From the NCBI RefSeq assembly GCF_030816615.1, contig NZ_JAUSYD010000001.1, positions 3,286,001 to 3,350,000 on the forward strand: 64,000 nt of DNA. Direction: 5' to 3'. Shown one piece after another: positions 10,128-19,904 of this stretch (its first letter is position 1; each line of letters opens with the position of its first letter). The notes below the pieces were generated by a model that saw nothing but the letters and a program-made list of their open reading frames with translations, did not search any database and was not told the origin of the DNA. This DNA is from Streptomyces sp. B1I3. Its GTDB lineage: Bacteria; Actinomycetota; Actinomycetes; Streptomycetales; Streptomycetaceae. The translations under genes and the position numbers were made by a program.

Positions 10128-10139
10128 AACGCGCCGGCC

Positions 10140-11759
10140 CTACCGCTCCCGCCGGACCCTGCGCTCGTCCCAGACCGGCTCCGAGGACTCCCGGACGACC
10201 CCGTCCGAGCCGAAGACCAGGTACCGGTCGAAGGACTTCGCGAACCAGCGGTCGTGCGTCACGGCCATCACCGTGCCGTCGTACACCTCCAGCCCGTCCT
10301 GCAGGGCCTCCGCCGACTCCAGGTCCAGGTTGTCCGTCGGCTCGTCGAGCAGCAGCGCGGTCGTCCCTGCCAGCTCCAGGAGCAGGATCTGGAAACGCGC
10401 CTGCTGCCCGCCGGACAGCCTCTCGAAGGCCTGGTCCCCCTGCCGCTCCAGCTCGTACCGGCGCAGCACCGACATCGCCCCGCCCCGGTCCTTGGCGTGC
10501 TCCGTCCACAGGATGTCGACGAGCGTCCTGCCCAGCAGCTCCGGGTGGGCGTGTGTCTGGGCGAAGTGTCCGGGCACCACCCGGGCCCCGAGCTTCCACT
10601 CCCCGGTGTGGGCCACCGGCTCCCCGGCCAGCAGGCGCAGGAAGTGTGACTTGCCCGATCCGTTCGATCCGAGGACCGCGACCCGCTCCCCGTAGTAGAT
10701 CTCCAGGTCGAACGGCTTCATGAGGCCGGTCAGCTCCAGGTTCGTGCAGGTCACCGCGCGTACGCCGGTCCGCCCGCCGCGCAGCCGCATCCTGATCTCC
10801 TGCTCGCGGGGCGGCTCCGGCGGCGGTCCCGCCTCCTCGAACTTCTTGAAGCGGGTCTGCATCGCGTGGTAGCGGTTCGCCATGTCGGGGCTGTTCGCCG
10901 CCTGCTGCCGCATCCGCAGGACCAGCGCCTTCAGCCGGGCGTGCTCCTCCTCCCAGCGCCGCAGGAGCTCCTCGAAGCGCGCGAACCGCTCCTTGCGGGC
11001 CTGGTGGTAGGTGGCGAATCCGGCACCGTGCACCCATACGTCCGAGCCCGCCGGACTGGGCTCCACGCTGACGATCTTCTCGGCGGCCCGGGAGAGCAGC
11101 TCCCGGTCGTGGGAGACGAAGAGCACCGTCTTACGGGTCTCCTTGAGCTTCTCCTCGAGCCACCGCTTGCCCGGGACGTCCAGATAGTTGTCCGGCTCGT
11201 CGAGCAGCAGCACCTCGTCGGGGCCCCTGAGCAGCGCCTCCAGGACCAGGCGCTTCTGCTCGCCGCCGCTGAGCGTGCGCACCTCGCGCCACTGCGCCTT
11301 CTCGTAGGGCACGCCGAGTGCGGCCATGGTGCAGATGTCCCACAGCGTCTCGGCCTCGTACCCCCGCACCTCCGCCCAGTCGCTGAGCGCCTGCGCGTAC
11401 GCCATCTGCGCGGCCTCGTCGTCCACGGTGAGGATGCGCTCCTCGGCCGCGTCGACGGCCTTCGCCACCTCCCTGATCCGGGGCTGCGCCACGGAGACCA
11501 GCAGGTCGCGCACGGTCCGCTCGTCCCGTACGGAGCCGACGAACTGGCCCATCACCCCGAGTCCGCCGCTCACCGACACGGAGCCGCCGTGCGGCTGGAT
11601 CTCCCCGGCGAGCAGTTTCAGGAGCGTCGTCTTGCCCGCTCCGTTCGCCCCGACGAGGGCGACGACCGCCCCGTCCGCCACCCGGAACGAGGCATCGCCG
11701 AGCAGCACCCGCCCGTCCGGCAGGTAGTACTCCAGATGGCCCGCTTCAAGATGTCCCAT
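10140..11759 (-). CDS. ABC-F family ATPase
   Basis: Predicted 539 residues with two nucleotide-binding domains and no membrane segments. The first has Walker A GANGAGKTT, signature LSGGEQKRL and Walker B LLLDEPDNYLD; the second has GSNGSGKSH, LSGGQQARF and LLLDEPTDNLD. The domains are joined by a charged helical linker of about 80 residues (ARKERFARFEELLRRWEEEH region), as in ribosome-acting ABC-F proteins. These proteins bind the ribosomal E site; some give antibiotic resistance and others regulate translation. The sequence alone does not say which applies here. I start at the ATG at 11759: it has no ribosome-binding site, but a -10-like GACAAT ends seven bases before it, which fits a leaderless transcript. 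An ATG at 11774 is possible. Confidence 0.9.
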   Translation of the reverse strand: MGHLEAGHLEYYLPDGRVLLGDASFRVADGAVVALVGANGAGKTTLLKLLAGEIQPHGGSVSVSGGLGVMGQFVGSVRDERTVRDLLVSVAQPRIREVAKAVDAAEERILTVDDEAAQMAYAQALSDWAEVRGYEAETLWDICTMAALGVPYEKAQWREVRTLSGGEQKRLVLEALLRGPDEVLLLDEPDNYLDVPGKRWLEEKLKETRKTVLFVSHDRELLSRAAEKIVSVEPSPAGSDVWVHGAGFATYHQARKERFARFEELLRRWEEEHARLKALVLRMRQQAANSPDMANRYHAMQTRFKKFEEAGPPPEPPREQEIRMRLRGGRTGVRAVTCTNLELTGLMKPFDLEIYYGERVAVLGSNGSGKSHFLRLLAGEPVAHTGEWKLGARVVPGHFAQTHAHPELLGRTLVDILWTEHAKDRGGAMSVLRRYELERQGDQAFERLSGGQQARFQILLLELAGTTALLLDEPTDNLDLESAEALQDGLEVYDGTVMAVTHDRWFAKSFDRYLVFGSDGVVRESSEPVWDERRVRRER

Positions 11760-11766
11760 ACACAGC

Positions 11767-11796
11767 ATTGTCACGGCCCGCGAACCCCTGACCCAA
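11767..11796 (-). promoter_or_regulatory. candidate promoter giving a leaderless ABC-F mRNA
   Basis: Read on the minus strand, TTGGGT (11796-11791) and GACAAT (11772-11767) are 18 bases apart. Seven bases separate the -10 from the ATG at 11759, so the predicted first transcribed base is the start codon itself. Confidence 0.45.
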
Positions 11797-11813
11797 CCGG
11801 ATTACGGTCGGTC

Positions 11814-11819
11814 TAGGAT
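11814..11819 (+). promoter_or_regulatory. candidate -10 box for the 11827 gene
   Basis: TAGGAT lies exactly seven bases before the ATG at 11827, again the geometry of a leaderless start. No convincing -35 is seen; TGACCC near 11789 is the best match. AGGA inside the same hexamer could instead be read as a weak ribosome-binding site, so this is uncertain. Confidence 0.35.
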
Positions 11820-11826
11820 TCGCGGC

Positions 11827-12675
11827 ATGAGCTTTGGGCAAGGGGGGCCCTCCTGGGGGCCCGGAGACAGCGGGACTCCGGACTGGGCGGCACTGGCCGA
11901 GGCGTCCGCGGCACGCAGCCGGCGCAAGAAGTGGCTGATGATCGGCGCGGGCGCGCTGGCCACCGCAGCGGTCGCCGCGATCGTCGCGGTGGCCGTCATC
12001 ACGACCGACGGCGGCGGTACCTCCCCGGACAGCGACGCGAGCGCGCTGCCCTCCCCCACAGACCTGCCCTCGGAGACCTCGGTCCCGCAGCCCTCCTTCT
12101 CCTCGGTCGCGCCGCCGCCCCCGCCGGACCCGGAGGACTACATAGCCGACGAGCGCAAGGACACGGCCCCGGTCACCGTCGACGCGTTCTTCCCCGGCAG
12201 GAAGCTCACGATGGGCGACCGCGTCTACGCCAAGGGCGCCACCGGCAGGACGACGAGCTGCGCCGCCACGACCCAGGGCGCACTCGGCTCGATCCTCGTC
12301 TCGAACGGCTGCGACCAGGTCATCCGCGCCACGTACAGCAAGGACGGAGTCGCGGTCACCGTCGGACTCGCGGTCTTCGGCACCGAGGCGGAGGCGAAGA
12401 AGGCGGCGCAGCAGGCGTCCGGCGGCATCGCCTCCCTCGGCGGCGGAGGTGTCCCCACCTTCTGCCGGGGCGGCTCCGTCTGCCGCCGCACCGCCAACTC
12501 CCACGGCCGTTACGCCTACTTCACCGTCGGCGGATTCACCAGCGGGAAGAACGTGACCACGTCGGACAAGGGCGTGTACGCGGTCGGCGACGACCTGACC
12601 GACTTCACGTTCCGCCAGATCCGCCACCGCGGCGAGGTCCAGGCATCGGCGGCCGCGGCGGCTCCCGTCGTCTGA
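11827..12675 (+). CDS. single-pass membrane protein with a Pro/Ser-rich linker
   Basis: Predicted 282 residues. A cytoplasmic head of about 34 residues ends in RSRRKK, followed by one helix (WLMIGAGALATAAVAAIVAV), a disordered Ser/Pro/Thr linker, and an extracellular domain of about 160 residues with four cysteines that could form two disulfides. The type is common in Streptomyces. The outer domain contains a DAFFPGRKLTMGDRVYAKGA-type start but no motif I can name. It is divergent from the ABC-F gene and 90 bases ahead of the glycosyltransferase. The function is unknown. Confidence 0.8.
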   Translation: MSFGQGGPSWGPGDSGTPDWAALAEASAARSRRKKWLMIGAGALATAAVAAIVAVAVITTDGGGTSPDSDASALPSPTDLPSETSVPQPSFSSVAPPPPPDPEDYIADERKDTAPVTVDAFFPGRKLTMGDRVYAKGATGRTTSCAATTQGALGSILVSNGCDQVIRATYSKDGVAVTVGLAVFGTEAEAKKAAQQASGGIASLGGGGVPTFCRGGSVCRRTANSHGRYAYFTVGGFTSGKNVTTSDKGVYAVGDDLTDFTFRQIRHRGEVQASAAAAAPVV

Positions 12676-12765
12676 GTCCCGCCACCGGGGAACACCGGCG
12701 CACACCCGGCACAGGGGCGCGCCGTACACACGCACGCATGGATGCACAGAGAGTCTGGGGTGGGC

Positions 12766-15700
12766 ATGGCAATCAAGGTGACGGTGGTGGTCCCGACGTA
12801 CAACTCGGGCAGCCACATCGAGCCGCTGGTCCGCTCGATGCTGGCCCAGACGCTGCCGGCGGACGAGTTCGAGGTGCTGTTCGTCGACGACGGCTCGACC
12901 GACGGGACACCGGCACGGCTGCACGCCCTGGCCGCCGAGCACGAGCACTTCCGCGTCACGGAGATCCCCAACTCGGGGTGGCCCGGCAAGCCGCGCAACG
13001 TCGGCGTGGAGCAGGCGCGGGGCGCGTACGTGCAGTTCGTCGACCACGACGACCGGATGGCCCCCGAGGCCCTGGAACGTCTCCACGCGATGGCCGACCG
13101 CAACGCGTCGGACATCGTCATCGGGAAGGTCGCCAGCAACTTCCTCAGCCGCGGCGTGCCCTACGGCCTGATGAGCACGACCCGCGAGAAGTGCACCGTC
13201 CACGACGCCTCGCTGATCGACAGCCTCACCCCGCACAAGATGTTCCGGACCGCCTTCCTGCGCGAACACGGCATCGTGCACCCCGAGGGCCCCTGGATCC
13301 TGGAGGACCAGCTCTTCCTGGTCCGCTCCTACCTCAAGGCCGAGGTCGTGTCCGTACTCGGCGACTACGTCTGCTACACGTACTGGGCGCGCGACGACGA
13401 GGAGAACGCCGGTACGACGGCGATGGACCCGCGCCGCTACTACTCCAACCTGCGCGAGATCCTGGACACGGTGGTCGCCGGCACCGAGCCGGGCCCCGGA
13501 CGCGACCGGCTGCTCCGGCGCTTCTACCGCGTGGAGATGCTCAGCCGGCTGGGCGTACCCGCGCGCGGCGCCGCCATCGACCCGCGCTTCGACCGTGATC
13601 CCTTCGAAGCGGTCCGGGAACTGGCCGAGGCCTTCGTCACCGACGGTGTGCACGCCGGACTGGCCGCCAACCAGCGGGTCCGCTCGGACCTCCTGCGCGC
13701 GGACAGGCCCGCGGAGCTGACCGAGTACACCGGCCGGCAGACCGATCTGACGGCCCTCACCGGGATCGAGGACGCCCGCTGGGACCGCGACCGGCTCAAG
13801 GTCGACTTCACCGCCCGCTTCGCGGAGGAGCCGGGCGGGCCGGGCCTCCTGCTGTCCCGCCGGGGTGAGAGGTACGTCCTCGCCCCGAAACTCACCGACG
13901 GCATCCTCGACGAACCGGTCGACGTGACCGACGAGCTGAAGTCGTTCCGGGTCAACGTGCTGCTCCGGAACACGCGGACCGCGCACCTGTGGCCCGTCCC
14001 CGCACCGGCCACCCTCTCCCTGGAGGAGGAGGTGGCCGAGGACGGCACCGTACTGGTACGCCCCGTGCTGACGGGCACCGCCGCGATCGACCCCGCTCGC
14101 GGCGCGGGCGGCAGCCCGCTCGACGCCGGCACGTGGGACGTGCAGATCCGTGTGATGGGCGCGGGCTTCGACCGCAACGTCCCGCTGGGCAACGCGGCAC
14201 CGGACGGGGCGCCGCTGCCCGCACCCTCCCTCACCGGCGTCACCGGCGGCCACCGCGCCACCCCGGTCATGGCCGCGCACGCCACCGGGGCGGGCACCGG
14301 GCTCGCCCTGACGCTCTCCCCCGCCCCGGAGGACGCTGCCGACGGCGCCCCGCTCCCGCCCAGGGTCAGCGTCGTCGTGCCCACCGGCGGAGCCACCCCG
14401 CAGGCCGTGCGCGAGACCCTGGACTCCGTGGCCGCACAGACCCTGCCCGCCGCGGACATCGAGACCGTGCTCGTCGGCGACGGCGAGGGCGCGGTGCGCC
14501 CCTCCGCCGGGGCCGACCCCCGCAACTCCGGCATCGACGCCGCCCACGGCAGGTACGTCCTCTTCATGGAAGCAGGCGACCGCCTCGCCCCCCGGGCGCT
14601 GGAGCGGCTGTACGCGTACGGCATGGAGAACGACGCGGACGTCGTCGTCGGGAAGCTCGCCGCGAAGGACCGCGGCCTGCCGAAGGAGCTGTTCGTACGC
14701 GACCGGCCCCGCGCCACCCTGGCCAAGGACCCGCTCGCCGACAGCCTCACCGCCAACAAGCTCTTCGACCGGGCCTTCCTCCTCCGGCACGGGCTGCGCT
14801 TCCCCCCGGCCGACCGGCCGCTGGCCGAGCAGGCGTTCACCAGCGAGGCGTACCTCCGCGCCGGCCACGTCTCGGTGCTCGGCAGCCACGTCTGCTACCA
14901 CTACGGCCCGAAGCGGGACGTCCCTGCGCCCGCCCCCGCGGACTTCTACGCGGCGCTCGCCGGCCTGATGCGGAAGACGGACAGCCTCACCGGACCGGGT
15001 CCCGCACGCGACCGTCTGCACCGCCGCTGGCTGCGGGTCGAGGTGCTGGACCGGCTCACCGGCAAGGCGTTCCTGGAGACGGCGGACGAGAACCGGCTGT
15101 CCCTCCTCCGCGAGATCCGCACCGCGCTGGCGGGCCGCCCCTCCCGTACGGCGGTCGACGGCCTCCCGCTCTCCCGCAGGATCGCGTTCGGCCTCATCGA
15201 GGACGACCGGCCGGAGGACTTCGTCCGGCTCGCCCGCTGGGAGCACTCGCTGGCCTGCCGCTCCACCCTGGCCGGGCTGGAACGGCAGGAGGACGGCACG
15301 CTCCGTCTCTCGTTCACGGCCGCGCCGCACGCGGCCGACGGCCCGGTCCGCGCGGTCACGGACCCGGACGGCACCCACACCCTGGCACCGTCCGGGCTGC
15401 CGGAGACCCTGCTGAAGCGGTTCGCCGCCGAGTCGCTGACCGCGGGCGCCGCACCGGAGAAGGCGACCGCCGTCCTCGTCCTGCGCGAACGCTCCACGGG
15501 CGCCGAGTACCGGCTGCCGACCGCGTGCGAGGTGCGCCGCTCGGAGGACGGGGAACTCACCGTCGCGGGGACCGCGGCACTGGACCCGGCCACGGCCGCC
15601 GGAGGGGCCGCGCTCGCCGACGGCGCCTGGGACCTGTACGTCCGCCTCACCGCCCTCGGCTGGACGAAGACCGCGCGGCTCGGTCGCACCAGGGCCCCCG

Positions 15701-15879
15701 AGGTCGCCGAGGAGCTGAAGGCCTTCGGCCACCCCGCCGACCCCACCCGCACCATCGCCCCGTACTGGACCAAGCCGCACCGCGACCTGTCCCTGCGGGT
15801 GGAGGTGCCGAAGCAGCCGCCCGCCCCCCGCAAGCAGGGACTGCTGCGCCGCGTGGTCCGAGCCGTCCGGGGCGGCTGA
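12766..15879 (+). CDS. very large tandem family-2 glycosyltransferase, second domain degenerate
   Basis: Predicted 1037 residues. The first GT-A domain has the usual VVVPTYNSG strand, VDDGSTDGT nucleotide-sugar site and DHDDRMAPEAL (DXD-type) motif within residues 1-110. A beta-rich module follows (about 340-480). From about residue 532 the plan repeats: RVSVVVPTGG, then GDGEG where DDGS is expected, and FMEAGDRLAPRAL where DHDD is expected, then a second beta module. The two beta modules share a GTAAIDP/GTAALDP segment and WDVQIRV/WDLYVRL. So one catalytic and one probably non-catalytic unit arose by internal duplication. No membrane segment is obvious. Cell-wall polymer or teichoic-acid-type synthesis is plausible but unproven. 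The ATG at 12766 is preceded by a GGGGTGGG purine run; an in-frame ATG at 12742 is possible. Confidence 0.88.
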   Translation: MAIKVTVVVPTYNSGSHIEPLVRSMLAQTLPADEFEVLFVDDGSTDGTPARLHALAAEHEHFRVTEIPNSGWPGKPRNVGVEQARGAYVQFVDHDDRMAPEALERLHAMADRNASDIVIGKVASNFLSRGVPYGLMSTTREKCTVHDASLIDSLTPHKMFRTAFLREHGIVHPEGPWILEDQLFLVRSYLKAEVVSVLGDYVCYTYWARDDEENAGTTAMDPRRYYSNLREILDTVVAGTEPGPGRDRLLRRFYRVEMLSRLGVPARGAAIDPRFDRDPFEAVRELAEAFVTDGVHAGLAANQRVRSDLLRADRPAELTEYTGRQTDLTALTGIEDARWDRDRLKVDFTARFAEEPGGPGLLLSRRGERYVLAPKLTDGILDEPVDVTDELKSFRVNVLLRNTRTAHLWPVPAPATLSLEEEVAEDGTVLVRPVLTGTAAIDPARGAGGSPLDAGTWDVQIRVMGAGFDRNVPLGNAAPDGAPLPAPSLTGVTGGHRATPVMAAHATGAGTGLALTLSPAPEDAADGAPLPPRVSVVVPTGGATPQAVRETLDSVAAQTLPAADIETVLVGDGEGAVRPSAGADPRNSGIDAAHGRYVLFMEAGDRLAPRALERLYAYGMENDADVVVGKLAAKDRGLPKELFVRDRPRATLAKDPLADSLTANKLFDRAFLLRHGLRFPPADRPLAEQAFTSEAYLRAGHVSVLGSHVCYHYGPKRDVPAPAPADFYAALAGLMRKTDSLTGPGPARDRLHRRWLRVEVLDRLTGKAFLETADENRLSLLREIRTALAGRPSRTAVDGLPLSRRIAFGLIEDDRPEDFVRLARWEHSLACRSTLAGLERQEDGTLRLSFTAAPHAADGPVRAVTDPDGTHTLAPSGLPETLLKRFAAESLTAGAAPEKATAVLVLRERSTGAEYRLPTACEVRRSEDGELTVAGTAALDPATAAGGAALADGAWDLYVRLTALGWTKTARLGRTRAPEVAEELKAFGHPADPTRTIAPYWTKPHRDLSLRVEVPKQPPAPRKQGLLRRVVRAVRGG

Positions 15880-15894
15880 CCCCGGCGGTGCCCG

Positions 15895-15928
15895 GCCGGG
15901 GGCGGGTCAGCAGCAGCCCGCCCCCGGC
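15895..15928. terminator. bidirectional terminator between the glycosyltransferase and truA
   Basis: GCCGGGGGCGGG (15895-15906) pairs perfectly with CCCGCCCCCGGC (15917-15928). The ten-base loop contains the truA stop codon. The two genes converge here. Confidence 0.75.
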
Positions 15929-16761
15929 AGGGACCTGACGTTCCGGGCCTCCACGGCCCGGGCCGCCAGCAGCGCGTCCGCCGGGTAGGCCACTTCCTCC
16001 AGCGTCAGCCCGTGCGGCCGCACCACGTGCACCCCGGGATCCCGCACCTTCGCCGCCAGCACCTCGGCAGGCCAGGCAGCCGGCCGTCGTCCGTCCCCGA
16101 CGAACAACGCCGCGCCGATCAGCGCCCGCACCATGTTGTGGCAGAACGCGTCCGCCTGCACCGTCGCCGTCAGCACACCGGACTCCGCGTCCCGGTCCCA
16201 GTGCAGCTTCTGGAGCGTACGGATGGTCGTGGCGCCCTCGCGCTTCTTGCAGTACGCCGCGAAGTCGTGCTCCCCCACCATCAGGGCGGCGGCCTCGTTC
16301 ATCGCGTCCACGTCCAGCGGCCGGTCGTGCCAGAGCACGTGTCCCCGGAGCAGCGGGTCCACTCCGCCCGGCCGGTCCCCCACCCGGTACGCGTAGCGGC
16401 GCCACAGCGCGGAGAACCGCGCGTTGAACCCGGCGGGCGCCTCGGCCGCCCGCCAGATCCGCACGTCCAGCGGCAGCCGTCCGGCCATCCGCCGCAGCAG
16501 CTTCTCCTCGTGCTCCGCCCACACCTCGGCCGGCAGGTCGACGTGCGCCACCTGCCCCCGCGCGTGCACCCCGGCGTCGGTGCGCCCGGCCACCGTCAGG
16601 TCGTACGTCTGCGACGACCTCGTCACCGTACGCAACGCGTCCTCGATCTCGCCCTGGACCGTGCGCCTGCTGGTCTGTTTCGCCCAGCCGGAGAAGTCCT
16701 TCCCGTCGTACGAAAGGTCCAGCCGTACCCGTACGAACCCGGGCTCTGCCTCGTCACTCAC
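15907..16761 (-). CDS. truA: tRNA pseudouridine synthase A
   Basis: Predicted 284 residues. It makes pseudouridine at tRNA positions 38-40. The catalytic aspartate sits in the signature [15 protein letters not shown] near residues 58-72, and the second-half motifs RRYAYRV, FAAYCKK and [12 protein letters not shown] are intact. The start at 16761 gives [20 protein letters not shown], the expected first strand. It follows rplQ in the same direction, as in other Streptomyces, but a strong hairpin with a T-rich tail separates them. Its C-terminus ends in an unusual GAGCC tail. Confidence 0.96.
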   Translation of the reverse strand: MSDEAEPGFVRVRLDLSYDGKDFSGWAKQTSRRTVQGEIEDALRTVTRSSQTYDLTVAGRTDAGVHARGQVAHVDLPAEVWAEHEEKLLRRMAGRLPLDVRIWRAAEAPAGFNARFSALWRRYAYRVGDRPGGVDPLLRGHVLWHDRPLDVDAMNEAAALMVGEHDFAAYCKKREGATTIRTLQKLHWDRDAESGVLTATVQADAFCHNMVRALIGAALFVGDGRRPAAWPAEVLAAKVRDPGVHVVRPHGLTLEEVAYPADALLAARAVEARNVRSLPGAGCC

Positions 16762-16784
16762 CCGCGCATCCTCTCAAAACCGAA

Positions 16785-16820
16785 CGGGCCCGCACCGCCC
16801 CGAAGGGTGGTGCGGGCCCG
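16785..16820 (-). terminator. intrinsic terminator of the alpha operon
   Basis: A 16-base arm at 16785-16800 pairs with 16805-16820 around a CGAA loop, with one mismatch. On the minus strand it is followed by TTCGGTTTTGAG, a short T-tract. It lies just after the rplQ stop and before the truA start, so truA expression may depend on read-through. Confidence 0.85.
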
Positions 16821-16839
16821 TAGCGGGGTCTCAGTACGC

Positions 16840-17346
16840 TCAGGCGTCCTTGGACTCGTCCGCAGCGGCGTCCGCCGGCTTGGCGTCCTCGACGGTCTCG
16901 GCCGGGGCCTCGTCCTTCTTGAGGTCGTCTTCCTTGACGGCGCGCTTCGTGGCGGCCTCGGCCTCACCGGTGGCCTGCTGCGCCACGGTCAGGGCCTCGA
17001 CGAGCTCGATGACCGCCATCGGGGCGTTGTCGCCACGACGGTTGCCGATCTTGGTGATGCGGGTGTAACCACCGGGGCGGTTCTCGTACCGCGGGGCGAT
17101 CTCGGTGAAGAGCGTGTGCACGATGCCCTTGTCCGTGATCGACTGCAGCACCAGGCGACGGTTGTGGATGTCGCCCTTCTTCGCCTTGGTGATGAAACGC
17201 TCGGCGACCGGACGCAGGCGACGGGCCTTGGCCTCGGTCGTGGTGATGCGGCCGTGCTCGAACAGCGACTTCGCGAGGTTGATGAGAAGAAGCTTCTCGT
17301 GCGCAGCGCTGCCGCCCAGACGGGCGCCCTTGGCGGGCTGAGGCAT
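16840..17346 (-). CDS. rplQ: 50S ribosomal protein L17
   Basis: Predicted 168 residues. The L17 core ([20 protein letters not shown] to about residue 120) includes the [15 protein letters not shown] and NRPGGYTRI segments. The last ~45 residues are an acidic Ala/Glu/Lys tail, the usual actinobacterial extension. L17 lines the peptide exit region of the 50S subunit. It is the last gene of the infA-rpmJ-rpsM-rpsK-rpoA-rplQ run, 138 bases after rpoA, and is followed by a terminator. Confidence 0.98.
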   Translation of the reverse strand: MPQPAKGARLGGSAAHEKLLLINLAKSLFEHGRITTTEAKARRLRPVAERFITKAKKGDIHNRRLVLQSITDKGIVHTLFTEIAPRYENRPGGYTRITKIGNRRGDNAPMAVIELVEALTVAQQATGEAEAATKRAVKEDDLKKDEAPAETVEDAKPADAAADESKDA

Positions 17347-17484
17347 GGTTTTCTCCTTGTGTGCTGCACCGGCCGTATCAGGTACCGGTGTCAGTTCCCG
17401 CGAGGCGGTCGCCCCGCGGAAGTTTCGCGGCCGGACCCGGCACCGGGGCGCCCCTCAGATGGGGCGCCCCGGCCGGGGAACGGC

Positions 17485-18507
17485 TCAGTACTGCTCGGTC
17501 TCCACGAAACCGGCGTCCGCGTCGTCGTCCGCGCCGAAGGCGTCGGCGGCGGCCGTCGGGTCGAATCCGGGCGGGCTGTCCTTGAGCGCCAGGCCCATGC
17601 CGGCCAGCTTCGCCTTGACCTCGTCGATCGACTTCGCACCGAAGTTGCGGATGTCGAGCAGGTCCGCCTCGGAACGCGCCACGAGCTCACCCACGGAGTG
17701 GATGCCCTCGCGCTTGAGGCAGTTGTACGAACGGACCGTGAGCTCGAGCTCCTCGATCGGCAGCGCCAGATCGGCGGCGAGCGCGGCGTCCGTCGGCGAC
17801 GGGCCCATGTCGATGCCCTCGGCGTCGATGTTGAGCTCGCGCGCCAGACCGAACAGCTCGACCAGGGTCTTACCGGCCGACGCCATGGCGTCACGGGGAC
17901 GCATGGCCTGCTTGGTCTCGACGTCGACGATCAGCTTGTCGAAGTCGGTGCGCTGCTCGACACGGGTCGCCTCGACCTTGTACGTGACCTTGAGCACCGG
18001 CGAGTAGATGGAGTCGACCGGGATCCGGCCGATCTCCTGGCCCGCCTGCTTGTTCTGGACGGCGGAGACGTAGCCGCGACCGCGCTCGACGGTCAGCTCC
18101 ATCTCCAGCTTGCCCTTGCCGTTCAGCGTGGCCAGGACCAGGTCCGGGTTGTGGACCTCGACACCGGCCGGCGGGGCGATGTCGGCGGCGGTGACCAGGC
18201 CGGGACCCTGCTTGCGCAGGTACATCACGACCGGCTCGTCGTGCTCCGAGGAGACGACCAGCTGCTTGATGTTGAGGATGAGGTCGGTGACGTCCTCCTT
18301 GACGCCCGGCACGGTGGTGAACTCGTGCAGGACACCGTCGATCCGGATGCTGGTGACAGCGGCACCGGGGATCGAGGAGAGGAGCGTGCGGCGCAGGGAG
18401 TTGCCGAGGGTGTAACCGAAGCCCGGCTCCAGCGGCTCGATCACGAACCGGGAGCGGAACTCGTCGACGACCTCTTCGGTCAGCGACGGACGCTGAGCGA
18501 TAAGCAT
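17485..18507 (-). CDS. rpoA: RNA polymerase alpha subunit
   Basis: Predicted 340 residues, the normal Streptomyces length. The N-terminal assembly domain has [20 protein letters not shown], the dimerisation and beta-contact segment. The C-terminal domain has the helix-hairpin-helix [16 protein letters not shown] and [19 protein letters not shown], which contacts UP-element DNA and activators. It lies in the alpha operon between rpsK and rplQ. Nothing in it looks unusual. Confidence 0.99.
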   Translation of the reverse strand: MLIAQRPSLTEEVVDEFRSRFVIEPLEPGFGYTLGNSLRRTLLSSIPGAAVTSIRIDGVLHEFTTVPGVKEDVTDLILNIKQLVVSSEHDEPVVMYLRKQGPGLVTAADIAPPAGVEVHNPDLVLATLNGKGKLEMELTVERGRGYVSAVQNKQAGQEIGRIPVDSIYSPVLKVTYKVEATRVEQRTDFDKLIVDVETKQAMRPRDAMASAGKTLVELFGLARELNIDAEGIDMGPSPTDAALAADLALPIEELELTVRSYNCLKREGIHSVGELVARSEADLLDIRNFGAKSIDEVKAKLAGMGLALKDSPPGFDPTAAADAFGADDDADAGFVETEQY

Positions 18508-18644
18508 GTGGTGATCCTTCAGTCGTGGGCACCCGCTATTTGATGCCCGACAGATGAGACAAGGATACGGGCGGCACGCCCCCGAAGGGACATACCGCCC
18601 GCACCCGGCGCTACTGACGCACGGCCGTCACCGGCCGTGACGGA

Positions 18645-19049
18645 TCAGACGCGGCGACGCTTCGGCGGACGGCAGCCGTTGTGCGGCGTCGGGGTGACGT
18701 CCTGGATCGAACCGACCTCGAGGCCCGTGGCCTGCAGGGAGCGGATCGCGGTCTCACGGCCGGAGCCGGGACCCTTGACGAAGACGTCGACCTTGCGCAT
18801 GCCGTGCTCCTGCGCGCGGCGGGCGGCCGACTCGGCGGCCATCTGCGCGGCGAAGGGGGTGGACTTGCGCGAGCCCTTGAAGCCGACGTGGCCGGCGGAG
18901 GCCCAGGAGATCACGTTGCCCGAGGGGTCCGTGATCGAGACGATCGTGTTGTTGAACGTGCTCTTGATGTGGGCGTGCCCATGAGCGACGTTCTTCTTTT
19001 CCTTGCGACGCACCTTCTTGGCTGCGCCCTGACGACCCTTGGGGGGCAT
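18645..19049 (-). CDS. rpsK: 30S ribosomal protein S11
   Basis: Predicted 134 residues. It shows the S11 segments [41 protein letters not shown] and the C-terminal [17 protein letters not shown]11 forms part of the 30S platform near the mRNA exit. The start is 105 bases after the rpsM stop. The 137-base gap to rpoA holds no gene. Confidence 0.98.
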   Translation of the reverse strand: MPPKGRQGAAKKVRRKEKKNVAHGHAHIKSTFNNTIVSITDPSGNVISWASAGHVGFKGSRKSTPFAAQMAAESAARRAQEHGMRKVDVFVKGPGSGRETAIRSLQATGLEVGSIQDVTPTPHNGCRPPKRRRV

Positions 19050-19153
19050 GTCTTGACTCCAGATGGAGAGGGGAGGTGATCGGTCCTACAGCGAAGACCG
19101 CTGGTTGCTGCGGAGGCCGGTGGGCCGGAGATCCGCAGTGCGTCCGCTGAGGA

Positions 19154-19534
19154 CTACTTCTTGCCCGGCTTCTTCTTACCGGCGATGGCGCGACGCGGGC
19201 CCTTACGGGTACGCGCGTTCGTGCTGGTGCGCTGACCGTGGACCGGCAGACCGCGACGGTGCCGGATGCCCTGGTAGCAGCCGATCTCGATCTTGCGGCG
19301 GATGTCGCCCTGGATCTCGCGGCGAAGGTCACCCTCGGTGCGGAGGTTGGCGTCGACGTACTCGCGGATCTTGACCAGGTCCTCTTCGGCCAGGTCACGA
19401 ACGCGGGCGTTCGGGTTCACGCCGGTGGTGGCGAGGATCTCCTTGGACCGGGTGCGCCCGATACCGAAGACGTAGGTGAGGGCAACCTCCACGCGCTTTT
19501 CGCGCGGGATGTCAACACCTGAAACGCGTGCCAT
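19154..19534 (-). CDS. rpsM: 30S ribosomal protein S13
   Basis: Predicted 126 residues starting [20 protein letters not shown]. The helix-two-turns-helix [14 protein letters not shown] and the basic tail [19 protein letters not shown] are intact. S13 contacts tRNA and 23S rRNA across the subunit interface. It stands between rpmJ and rpsK in the standard alpha-operon order. Confidence 0.98.
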   Translation of the reverse strand: MARVSGVDIPREKRVEVALTYVFGIGRTRSKEILATTGVNPNARVRDLAEEDLVKIREYVDANLRTEGDLRREIQGDIRRKIEIGCYQGIRHRRGLPVHGQRTSTNARTRKGPRRAIAGKKKPGKK

Positions 19535-19729
19535 TCAATGGCTCCAGTTGTTATTTCGGGGGTCTTCCGCAGCACCGCTCCCGAACGCCGACCCCACCCG
19601 TGAGGGGAGGTGGTACGCCCGGGTCCCCGGCCCCCGCCGGAGGTGTCGTCAGCCGAAGCGTGGACGGGCACTGCGTATGTACGTTTACGTGCGTCGCGCG
19701 AAAAGCTGCGAGATGCAGGTGGTCGTGCG

Positions 19730-19843
19730 TCAGCCCTGGCGCTGCTTGTGGCGCAGGTTGTCGCAGATGACCATGACCCGGCCGTGACGGCGGATCACCT
19801 TGCACTTGTCGCAGATCTTCTTGACGCTCGGCTTGACCTTCAT
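19730..19843 (-). CDS. rpmJ: 50S ribosomal protein L36, zinc-binding form
   Basis: Predicted 37 residues, read on the minus strand from the ATG at 19843. Zinc ligands Cys11, Cys14, Cys27 and His32 are all present, so this is the C+ (zinc) paralogue. Streptomyces species often also carry a zinc-free copy elsewhere under Zur control; this window cannot show it. It follows infA by 61 bases and precedes rpsM by about 195 bases. Confidence 0.97.
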   Translation of the reverse strand: MKVKPSVKKICDKCKVIRRHGRVMVICDNLRHKQRQG

Positions 19844-19904
19844 GGGATGTCAGGTTCTCCGGGTCAGTGCCCTCACCGCGCCGTAGCAGCGGTGGCGGCA
19901 AGAT

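Noticed and set aside
11746..15780. 1344-codon open frame on the minus strand across the glycosyltransferase
   Set aside because: It is the GC-skewed antisense shadow of the plus-strand gene: Gly/Arg/Val-rich with no recognisable domain.
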